Notes under the pieces: generated by a model
What the model was told of the DNA's origin: nothing
The model's input: the letters and a program-made list of their open reading frames with translations, nothing else
Database searches by the model: none
Translations under genes and position numbers: made by a program
Part shown: piece by piece, positions 1 through 8,877 of the stretch
Layout: each line of letters begins with the position of its first letter
Position numbering within the stretch: the stretch's first letter is position 1
Assembly (NCBI GenBank): GCA_013400155.1
Contig: VXBM01000094.1
Coordinates: 1,459,381 to 1,523,380, forward strand
DNA from: Helopsaltes ochotensis
Taxonomy: Eukaryota > Chordata > Aves > Passeriformes > Locustellidae
Reading direction: 5' to 3'
Length of the DNA: 64,000 bases

Positions 1-527
1 ACACAGCAGAGAGGAAGTAGTCTAAGAGGTCCCAGGGGTGTGTGGGAGACAACTTCCTAACACAACTGGTGAATGAGCCTATCAGCAGAGGTACCCTGCT
101 AGACCCTTGTTTGTGAACAAAGAAGGACTAGTGGGTGATGTGGTGGTCAGTGGGCATCTTGGCAAAATGACCACGAAATGTTGGTGTTTTCCATAAGGGG
201 TGAAATAAGGAGAAGCTCTAGCAGAACTTCCACTTTGGACCTCCAGCAGGCAAACTGTGACCTGGTTAGGACACTGATTGACAGAGCCCTTTGGGAGTCA
301 GTCCTGAAGGGCAAAGGAGCTTGGGAAGGCTGGATATACTTTAAAAAGAATTGTTCAATATTCAGGAGCAGGCCATCCCCATGTGTGGAAAGATAAGTCA
401 TTGGAGGAAAAGGTTAATCTAGTTTAACAGAGAACTTACGCTGGAACTTTTGGATGGTAGGGATGGGTTGACAGTTGGACTTGATGATCTTAAGGGTCTC
501 TTCCAGCTTGATGATTCTATGATTTTA
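1..527 (+). mobile_element. CR1 retrotransposon fragment, internally deleted
   Basis: Bases 1 to about 392 correspond to the CR1 ORF2 region after the endonuclease. The degraded translation around 178-396 includes VFSIRGEIRRSSS and VLKGKGAWEGW. The sequence then jumps to the CR1 3' end (GTTGACAGTTGGACTTGATG) and finishes with a GATTCTATGATT tail. The reverse transcriptase region is missing. The left end is cut by the window. Confidence 0.85.
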
Positions 528-1941
528 TATGTTTCTATTTGGTTACTCTTTTCTCAGCTGGTTTATAAGGTGAAGCGTTGATTTCATATGCTGTGTTTTT
601 CACTTGAATTTTCAGGCTTTGTAAAAGAATTGTAGAGCTGTAAGTGAATCTTTATCTAAACCATGAGAGGCAAGGGACAAGCTAACTTGGTCTATTTTAG
701 ACCCAGGATATTCTTTATCACACCATTAAGAAACATGAGTGGCTTTTAGTTCTGAATGGTTGCTGTCCCCAAGAGGAGAACTTTCACAAATTTCTAATTC
801 ATGACATTACTCAAAAACAGTGACTGAGAGGGTGTTGTTTTCATGTTTTGCAAAACAGAAATACATCCCAGCCACTAAACCTCCAAATGACTATGTGGTT
901 GAGGAGACTGCAGTCTGAAAAAACTTTGCTTTAATTATATTTTTAAATCAGATACAAATTAAAAACACGCACTAAATAGCTGTCACCTCACCACTGTCAA
1001 CGTATCATTTCAAGTCACAGACTTGACTCCCTATGACCCTGAATAGAGACAGAAATAGCCCCACTGAGGACTAGTAACATGTTCAAGTAGTCACTAAAAA
1101 AATTAGGGAAATTACTTGCCAGTATCAAGTGTTGCGATATGTTGCAACTAGTTTGTGTAAGGTTCGTAGCTGCCTCTGCTTTAAAAGAGAGCTAAACAGT
1201 CACCGAGTATGTGTACTACTGCATGGTGTACAACAAAGAAAGAATTAAGAAGAGCATAGGGACACCACTATAGTCAAGGAAAGAGCTGCTGCCATTTAGA
1301 GAGATTTCTCACAAAAGGCACCTCTTATATTATAGGTAATTCACGGTAACTTCTCTTGCAATGATGCAGATTTCTTTTCCTTTTATTTCAGGGTATGTTG
1401 GTCCCTAAAGTACATTCCTTAATCCTGACTACCAAAATCCAACAGCTGCTGCACACTTCCTATTTGGGTAAGCCAAAGAAATACACTTGATATTCAAATT
1501 TATCCCTTAGAGATAAAAACTAGATCTTTAGATCTCAGATGATGTTTCCCTTTTATTGTAGGCTCACCAACTTAAAAAAACAAACAAACAAAACCACAAA
1601 AATATTGGCAAAAATACTGTAAAAGTGCTTATGGGAGAATCTGGAACTATTCCTAGCTGCCATATTGTGTAGTTTCTGACTACAAAAACATAACTTCAAA
1701 TGCCTCCTACATTTACTTCCAAATGCATAAAGCATTTCTCAGACAAAAAGCTCCTGAGTTCCATTACAGGGCATATGTACATATTTCATATATGTATGCA
1801 GATACGTGATGCATTTTTCAGCCTTTCTAAGGTGGAGGTTTGGAGTTTAAACAGACATAGGAAATCTTCAAAAAGAGCTTGTAAAGATTTACATTCCATC
1901 ATAAATAAGCATTAATTGTTGTATTTAAATTTGTAGAAGTC
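528..1941. other. Intergenic sequence, nothing recognised
   Basis: AT-rich sequence without a supported gene, RNA or repeat. Short open frames at 1553-1915 on both strands lack any recognisable similarity. Confidence 0.6.
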
Positions 1942-2530
1942 TGTTGGTTTTGGCTGGGGTATAGGTAATTTTCTTTCTAGTAGCTGCTATGGGGCTGTAT
2001 TTTAACTTGTGTTGACTGAACACAGTGTTAATAACACAAGGATGTAGCAGCTACTGCTGAGCAGTGGTTACACAGAGTAAAGCCTTTTTGGGGGGGTTGG
2101 CCTGTGCAGGGTCCGAAGCTGGACTTGATGATTCTTGTGGATTCCATCCAGCTTGGGAGATTCTGTGAGTCTATAAGGCCTTTTCAGCCTCTCACCCTAC
2201 CCCACCAGTGAGCAGGCTGGGGGTGTCTTGCTCAGCACACAAAACCTGGAAAGAAGGAGGAAGGGGGGGAACATTTAGTGATGGTCTTTGTTTTCCCAAG
2301 TCCCCGTTGTGTGTGATGCCCGGCTTTCACCTGCCTACTCATGGGAAGTCGTGAATGAATGCTTATTTCTGCTTTGCTTGTGGGCTTGGCTCTTGCTTTG
2401 CCTATTAAACTGTCTTTATCTCAACACACAAGTTTTCTCAGTTTTATCTTTCTGATTCTTTCCTCTACCCCAGCAGTGAGGATTGAGTGAGAGTTTGCAT
2501 ATGGCTCAGCAGTCAGCTGGGGTCAAACAA
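1942..2530 (+). mobile_element. Endogenous retrovirus LTR (solo, sense), interrupted by a CR1
   Basis: Starts TGTTGGTTTTGGCTGGGGTA and carries the family's ATTAAA poly(A) signal, followed by CTGTCTTTATCTCAAC near 2403-2428. It ends around GCTGGGGTCAAAC. The same family occurs inverted at 14769 and 52832. No internal viral genes are adjacent, so it is a decayed solo LTR. A CR1 fragment interrupts it at 2096-2177. Confidence 0.7.
2096..2177 (+). mobile_element. CR1 3'-end fragment nested in an LTR
   Basis: Contains the CR1 terminal signature AGCTGGACTTGATGATTCTT and a decayed ATTCTGTGAGTCTAT tail. Near-identical AAGCCTTTT / AAGGCCTTTT strings flank it and resemble a target-site duplication. 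Confidence 0.75.
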
Positions 2531-4244
2531 GGACATAATTTTGTCTGCATAAGTGTATTTGTATTTCGTAAATTTAAAAAGAACGGTAGCTGTGGTGTCT
2601 TACAAAATCCAACTAATTAAAGCCTAAAAATTCCAAAGTGACTTTTATGTAACACAATAGCACTTGAAATACCAACTGCTTTGGCAATCACACTATTAGT
2701 ACAGTATTCCTGACACCGCAAAAAATTTAAAACAACAAAAACCAGTGTGAAACCAGCTGGAGGAAGAAGATGCTACCTATGTTAAACAAAATCAATTTTG
2801 ATAATTTATATTCATTATCTCATAGATGGTTTTCCTGCATTCTCGTGTTCACTTGCACCAAGATGTGTGCATCCCTGGCCAATTTCACTTAAATATACAT
2901 GACACAGGGACATTAGCTATCAACTTCTAATTAAACCTCTTGGATTCCTCTTGCTAGGGAATTAGGGGTTTAAACATAGCTTTAATTCACTTTGTGAGTT
3001 AGTCACTATGGCATAAACTTATGCTTCAGAATCTTGTTTAAAGATTCCTCCACAAACTTCTTGGAAGATTGCTACCCATGGACCGTGTACCCTCATTTAA
3101 GCATCTTTGTGGCTGCAACCTTGCTGTCATTCTGTTACCAGAGTTCAAGTCTTCTACTTAAATGTTACCATGCTGTGGCACCATGAGAACGCAGGCCTTC
3201 TGGTCTTGCTGCAAACAATGGATTCCTTGTTGTTCACCCCTTTGACCAATGTTAACTGTGTCCTTGGTTATCACATATGATGTTCTTTAACCTTTGTTTG
3301 ATATTGTTTCTTTTGGTGTTTTTATATACATACAATCCCATTCGTAATTCATTCTACTAATCTTTTATATTTCTATCACAAATCTATGCAACTTATACAT
3401 GGCCAAATCTGGGAAAAAGACCGAATTCTGTTTTAAGCATTAGAGAAACATGAAAAATGAATATGCATGCTCAGCTCTAGAAATAACCAGTATGCATTTA
3501 TAGTCAGTAATTTCTTTGCTCATTTCTGCAGCATAGTTAAAGACTGACTCTGTTCTCACAGAAATATGTTTTTAAAATGCAACCCTACTAACAACTTTGC
3601 CACAGAAAACCACTAAATGTTCATTTACTGAACTGTAGCTGCAACTTTTTGCTGAGGCCAGTGCTAAATGAACCCTACCTTCCTGAATTTTCAGGACTAA
3701 TAATTTCTTTGAGCAGCATTACTGAGAAAGTGCTTAAAGAAATATATGAACTTATCCTTATCTTTATATCCTCTAATTATATCCTCTCCATATGGATATA
3801 ATTTCAGACAATTTTAAACAAGTTTGTAAATTGTAAAACACACCCTAAAGATGGCCTCAAGAGTCCATGACAGAGAACAGTAAGAATTCATTCTGGTAAC
3901 TCTGGTAACTCTGACAGACATATTTGAGATATGATTATGTTGGAGAGTAATGCCAGCTGTTGTTCACTAATGATGCCATGATTTTATATGTATGCAATGA
4001 TCTTTTCATTTTATATTTATCAAGGGAAGGACATGACAAATTGACCTAACAAAGTAAATAACTTCCTGAAGACAAAGCTGAAGATACATTCTCCATCAAG
4101 GAGTATTAGTTATCAAAACTAAAAGACGAGTAAATGTTTTCCTCTCTGTGAAGAAAGAGCATCAAACAGTTCACTCTGCAGATTTGATACCCTTGTCCAC
4201 GCTGAACTGTTCAGTAGTAAACAAAGAAAAAAGAGCTGGAATGG
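2531..4244. other. Intergenic sequence, nothing recognised
   Basis: Unique-looking AT-rich DNA. Only a short direct repeat of CTGGTAACT near 3895-3912 stands out. No coding or RNA evidence. Confidence 0.6.
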
Positions 4245-4627
4245 TGTCTTCTCTGAAAATCTTTATTAAACAGATACATACAAAAAAAATTACGCAGGCT
4301 CATAGCTCTCCAGGCACTTTGTAGAAGTCTCATAAGTACAAGACCTGGTTAAGAAAAAACCCAAAACTGTAAACCCAGTTTCCCTGACAGAGAGTGTTGT
4401 GGGCCATATGCAGTGACCAAGTTCCCCCATGTAATGCCTTAGTTCCATGGTGTGTTTAACTGAGAAGTATTGTGCTGGATCATCTCCACTCTGCACCAGC
4501 ATAAGCATAGAAGAGGTGGTTTAGGAGCCTGTCTCAGGTACTAGCTCCCTACTGCTTATGTGGGATAGTTTTCAGCCAGATTTATTCCTTTATCGGTTCC
4601 ATCACAAAGCCACACCAGCACAAGTGA
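4245..4627 (-). other. Possible 3'-terminal exon of an unidentified minus-strand transcript
   Basis: Read on the minus strand, a long pyrimidine tract ending CCCCAG forms a strong acceptor at 4628. About 360 bases on, an AATAAA signal lies at 4267-4262, with a potential cleavage zone below it. Upstream on the same strand, at about 4716, is a GTAAGT donor after a hydrophobic-coding stretch. The only long open frame across the exon is 72 codons and I do not recognise it, so a lncRNA end is as likely as a coding gene. Confidence 0.25.
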
Positions 4628-5633
4628 CTGGGGAAGAAGAAGAAAAAGAGTGAAGGATTAGGCTGGGAAGGAGCGCAAAACTGTTTCTTCTGGAGGATTA
4701 GAGTTGTTTTACACTTACACAGCAATAACAAGAGCCAGTGCAAAAGGAAAGGAGACAGAAGGCAATGGCAGGAATTAAGTCAAATCTTGACATCCGCCTC
4801 ATTCAAAGGTCATCTATCCCCATTACTCCCTGAAGCCAGTCCTTTCTCATAAAGGGGGAATACGGAAGGGTCTCTACTGAGCACCTTGGTAATTAATAAC
4901 CTCTCTCAGAACACTGAAGTGCCTACTTTATCTAACACAATTTGATCAAACACATCCTCTCACGGTCTAACTGGTAGGATGATTCCTCCTCTCACATGTT
5001 GTAACTGAGGCAGGGTTGAAAGAAGGAGTGGGTGAAATCTGAATCATAGTGACTAAGGTAATCGCTGCAACTGAAATTTAAAGAGTTGGTGCGCAACTCC
5101 AATTGATACTTTGAATAGAATAATTTAACATTAATTAGAGAAAGAAGGAACAGCGCAGTAGTTCTACGTTCATGTCAATGCCTGTACTAGAAAGATATTA
5201 GGTCATGTTGTTTTGGGTTCACTTTGGGATGTTTCCATGCAAAACAGAACTGCCTGACTCAGAGAGAACCGTGCAGCAGCTAGAGCATTTCATTTGCAGA
5301 AAGATGCATGCTCAGACAGAAAAGAGATTTCAGGCCCAGAATGGGACTTCTGGGTGTAACACAAGGCAGAAGATGCAGCAGGTGTCCTCAGCCTTCTCAT
5401 CCACAGTGCATTAGGATGCACATGAAATCAAAGGTGACTGCTGGCCAGCTCCACATCCTGACAGGCCTGACATGTGAGCAATATGAGGAATCACTCATGG
5501 CTGTCAAGACCAGAACAGCTTTGTCAGGTCTCAGATGCAGACCTAGAAGCACATCCATATTGGGAGCAGTCAAAGAAGGATCTGTGTGGAGCATCACATG
5601 CCCATGCAAATCTAGCTAACTGGTCAGATGTTC
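4628..5633. other. Intergenic sequence, possible minus-strand intron
   Basis: Starts with the pyrimidine-rich (minus strand) acceptor tract of the candidate exon at 4245-4627 and includes a GTAAGT-type donor near 4716. Overlapping short frames at 5205-5809 are not similar to any protein I know. Confidence 0.4.
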
Positions 5634-5905
5634 ATAGAATCATAGAATGGTTTGGGTTGGAAGGGACTTTGAAAGGCCCTCTAGTCCAATCTCCCTGCAA
5701 TGAGCAGGGACATCTTCAACAAGATCAGGTTGTTCAGAGCCTCATCCAATCTAACCTTCAAGGTTTCCAGGGATGGGGCATCCATCACCTCTTGTGGGCA
5801 AGCTGTTAGTGTTTCCCCACTCTCATTGTAAAACAAACTTTTCTTATCTAGTCTGAATCTAACCTCTTTTAGTTGCCCTATTGCTACAGGTCCTGAAAAA
5901 AGGTT
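5634..5905 (-). mobile_element. CR1 3'-end fragment, minus orientation
   Basis: Begins with two CATAGAAT repeats (reverse of the CR1 tail), then GGGTTGGAAGGGACTTTGAA and the usual downstream blocks up to CTACAGGTCCTGAAAAAAGG. It abuts an oppositely oriented CR1 piece. Confidence 0.9.
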
Positions 5906-6043
5906 TCCCCATCTGGAACAGGCTGGCCATGATGGAAGTGGTTGAGTCACCATCCCTGGAAGTATTTGAATAGATGTAGATGTGGTGCTTAAAGACATGT
6001 TTTAGTAGAGGATTTGGGAGTGTTAGTCCAGCCATTAACCTAG
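5906..6043 (+). mobile_element. CR1 fragment, plus orientation, lacking its 3' tail
   Basis: Runs from CCCCATCTGGAACAGGCTGG through GAGTCACCATCCCTGGAAGT to TTTGGGAGTGTTAGTCCAGC. The tail expected afterwards is absent. Together with 5634-5905 it forms a back-to-back pair. Confidence 0.8.
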
Positions 6044-7559
6044 CACACTAAACACAAGAAACCTGCGAAGCCCAGGATTAAGTTAAAAATTCCAAAATTC
6101 TCAGTATGCTCAGGATCTGCAGAGTCTCAGTAAGATGCACAACTTTAACCTTAAGCTAATATCCTGACACTACAGTTGTAATCATACAATTAACAAAATA
6201 GTTAAATTTTTAAGATATCACTGAAATTAAGTTTTTTATTTCTTTCAAGTCTGTTAAAAGTTGATTGGCACACCTTTCCCAAATCCTGGGTTTTCCTGCA
6301 GAACCTGCCCTGCTACCTGGTGTTGCACATAATTTATACATACCTGAACAGTATGTACCTGCTAATTAGATGAGTTGTTTGTGGTATAACTTTGGGACCA
6401 AGGCAACGGAACAGGGAAGACATTCTAAGGGCTAGTAATAAATGTTTCCAAATAATAACATACAGCTTTTTCATTGAGTAGGATTTGAAATATTTTGAGA
6501 ATTTGTTGTAGTTTAATCTCTCAAAGAATACTAGGAATAGGAAAAATGAGACTTCCGTTCGTGTTAACATGCTGCCAGAAATACAAGGTTCTCCCATTGA
6601 GTTGCACTAGTAAAATAAGCAAAAGGAAAATTAAACTCAAATGGGCAGTGAATTAGGTATTAAACAAGTGAACAGCCATCCTGTCAGAATAATTCTCTCC
6701 ACTGTGGTAAGATAGTTAAAGGTTTATGTAATTTTTAAAAAAATCTTATTATGGCAGTCAGACACCATCAGCATTCGAAGAAAGTTAAGCACATGTTATC
6801 TAGACATCAAAATGTAAAATTTTGATTTATGATTGAAAACCAAAGTGGTGAGCAGATTGAGTTACACACTATGTTCATATGGTACAGTTTGCACTTTTTT
6901 TTTTATACTGTGCATTTTTAGGGCAGTGCGCTTCAGGTTTATTTTAGTTTTTACACAAAAATCACGTGGATCTCTAAAGCCACTAGTGAGCTGGAAGACA
7001 ATGCTGATAGTAGCTGACAAAACTGGAAAAATAAATGAAATACCCCTATTTGCTAGCAACCCTCTCCCACTTCTAGAGAAAGAACAAATGCCAGCTCCAT
7101 TTCAATGAAGATTAATGTCAGACAAACATTCCATAATAATCTCATCAGACCTGTGAAACAAAAAATACACGCACAGAAAAACTCTCAGAAGTCAAAATCC
7201 CCATTGCTTTACAGTGAACATGTTAATTCACAAACACCTTTGTCTGCCAAGGTGACCCTAAACAGACACTTGCCTGAAGAAAGCAAAGTGACCCCCCGGA
7301 AATCAACCAGGTTTACACTTATTACCAGCTAAAATGGCTGAAGAGGCACCTGTCAGACACTACCAACAGGGCATCTTGCCAAAAGACATTGTGTGTGTAT
7401 GTTTTCCAGTACTCCATCGTTCAAGTTTTTTTGCAAGTTTGTATGTGAGCGTGAAAGCTAGAAAAATACCTTTGAAACTTCTGGCTTCTGTTCAAAGTTG
7501 AGATTTTTCCCTTAACAACTTCACCAAAACTTTTGAGTTCCCCATAGCCTTTAGGTAGT
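6044..7559. other. Intergenic sequence, nothing recognised
   Basis: AT-rich, with short open frames on both strands (6334-7332) that have no recognisable domain or conserved start context. Confidence 0.6.
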
Positions 7560-7820
7560 CTTTTTGGTTTGGGTTGATTTTAATTTTTTTTCCCCTTTAA
7601 GCAGTCTTTTGGGTTTGTTTGTTGTTGTTGCGATTTTCTGTTTGTTTTATTGGGCGGTGGGGTTTTTTGTTGTTGTTGTTTTTATTTTTTTGTGGGTTTC
7701 CTTGGGTTGTTTTTGTTAGTTTGTTTTTGTGTGGCTGAGGTTTTGCTTTTTTGGTTGGTTGGTTGGTTGGTTGGTTGGGGTTTTTTGTTGGTTGGTTTTT
7801 GGTTTGGGGGGTTTTTTCTG
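7560..7820. repeat. T/G-only low-complexity tract with (TTGG)7
   Basis: About 260 bases are almost free of A and C on the plus strand. A perfect (TTGG)7 run lies at 7751-7778 and extends into GGGG. The G runs could form two-layer quadruplexes. Apparent open frames here on both strands are composition artefacts. Confidence 0.85.
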
Positions 7821-7884
7821 CTCTTTTGCTAAACAGTTCCACTGGTACTGCCACCGCGGGACCAATTTATCCTGAACAATGAAT

Positions 7885-7902
7885 CAGCAGCAGCAGCAGC
7901 AG
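7885..7902 (+). repeat. (CAG)6 trinucleotide run
   Basis: Six perfect CAG units, 830 bases before the TPP2 start codon. They are not in a supported coding frame. Confidence 0.9.
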
Positions 7903-7948
7903 AAGAAAATCACTAAGTAAATGTTTGCACACCGGTAATTTGAGTAAA

Positions 7949-8306
7949 GGAGGCTCGGAGGTGACCTTACGGCGCCCAACAACCGGCCGGCAGGAGGGTG
8001 CAGCCGGGGGGATCAGCCTCTCCTCGCAGGCAACCAGCGACGGCAGAGGGAGGAAACGGCCTCCAGACGTGTGCCGGAGGAGGTTCAGCTGGGACACCAG
8101 GAAGAAATTCGTCACAGAGAGCGTGATGAGATATTGGAATGGGCTGCCCAGGGACATGGCGAAGTCACCGTCCCTGGACGTGTTTTAAGGAAAGGCCGGA
8201 CTTGGCACTCAGTGCCGTGGTCTGGTTGACAGGGTGGCGTTCGGTCATAGCTCGGACTTGATGATCGCAGCAGTCTTTTTCAACCTAAGTGATTCTGTGA
8301 TTCTGG
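7949..8306 (+). mobile_element. CR1 3'-end fragment next to the TPP2 promoter
   Basis: Contains GGAGGTTCAGCTGGGACACC, AATGGGCTGCCCAGGGACAT, GTCACCGTCCCTGGACGTGT and the terminal GACTTGATGATCGC ... GTGATTCTGTGATTCTGG. It still holds many CpG dinucleotides, unlike the other copies here, and ends where the promoter GC-rich block begins. Confidence 0.85.
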
Positions 8307-8376
8307 GAACGCCGCGCGTCCCCTCACTGCCGCGAGCACGGCCCGAGGCCACAGCCCGCGACCGGCGGGGAGCCCT

Positions 8377-8403
8377 GGGGCGGGCGGGGCGGGGCGGGGC
8401 GGG
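8377..8403 (+). promoter_or_regulatory. GC-box cluster (Sp/KLF type)
   Basis: Overlapping GGGCGG cores form an almost unbroken G-rich block about 330 bases before the TPP2 start codon. This fits Sp1-family binding. Its runs of four G could also form a quadruplex. Confidence 0.7.
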
Positions 8404-8520
8404 CCCCGCGGAGGCCGCAGGGCCCCTCCCGCGGGGAGCGGCGCTGGAAGGTGCCCTCGGCTCCCGCCGCCGCCGTACGTGGCCGCCACAACCCCGGCGC
8501 GTGGAACACGTCCCTCCCGT

Positions 8521-8569
8521 GATTGGCTGCCTCCACAGCAGGCCCCTCCCTCCTCGGCGCCCTATTGGT
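8521..8569 (-). promoter_or_regulatory. Two inverted CCAAT boxes (NF-Y type)
   Basis: ATTGG occurs at 8522-8526 (GATTGGCTG) and 8564-8568 (CTATTGGTC), 42 bases apart. Both have flanks typical of NF-Y sites in TATA-less promoters and sit 150-200 bases before the coding start. Confidence 0.65.
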
Positions 8570-8636
8570 CAGTTTAGCTCCGGTGCTGCTCGCGCCGCGG
8601 GCCGCGAGGGGGTGCGCGTCCCCGCGGGGCGGCACC

Positions 8637-8646
8637 GCGCATGCGC
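8637..8646. promoter_or_regulatory. Perfect NRF1-type palindrome GCGCATGCGC
   Basis: An exact copy of the palindromic consensus for nuclear respiratory factor 1, 70 bases before the TPP2 ATG. An upstream in-frame ATG (8641-8643) is at its centre, so that ATG is better explained as part of the binding site than as a start codon. Confidence 0.7.
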
Positions 8647-8715
8647 CGCCCTCCCGTGGCCTCTCGCAGCCTGTCCCCCCCCCGCCCCACCGGCCCCGCG
8701 CCCCGGTCTCACGCC

Positions 8716-8877
8716 ATGGCGGCCGCCGCCGAGGAGCCGTTCCCTTTCCACGGGCTCCTGCCCAAGAAGGAGACCGGCGCCGCCGCCTTCCTCGCCCGCT
8801 TCCCCGACTTCGACGGGCGGGGGGTGCTGCTGGCCGTGCTGGACACCGGCGTAGACCCCGGGGCGCCCGGCATGCAG
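8716..8877 (+). CDS. TPP2: TPP2 exon 1 (residues 1-54)
   Basis: Starts at the ATG in a gccATGg context and ends at CAG before GTAAGAG, phase 0. It encodes the conserved N-terminal EEPFPFHGLLPKKETGA segment and the first subtilisin motif, VLDTGVDPG. The catalytic aspartate D43 is at 8842-8844. An in-frame ATG lies 25 codons upstream at 8641, but it sits inside a promoter palindrome and is not preferred. Confidence 0.95.

Noticed and set aside
5205..5998. Several overlapping open frames on both strands
   Set aside because: Part is CR1 sequence. The remainder has no recognisable domain or consistent frame.
7597..7854. 85-codon minus-strand frame rich in Asn, Lys, Pro and Gln
   Set aside because: It is the translation of the T/G low-complexity tract, with no similarity or gene context.
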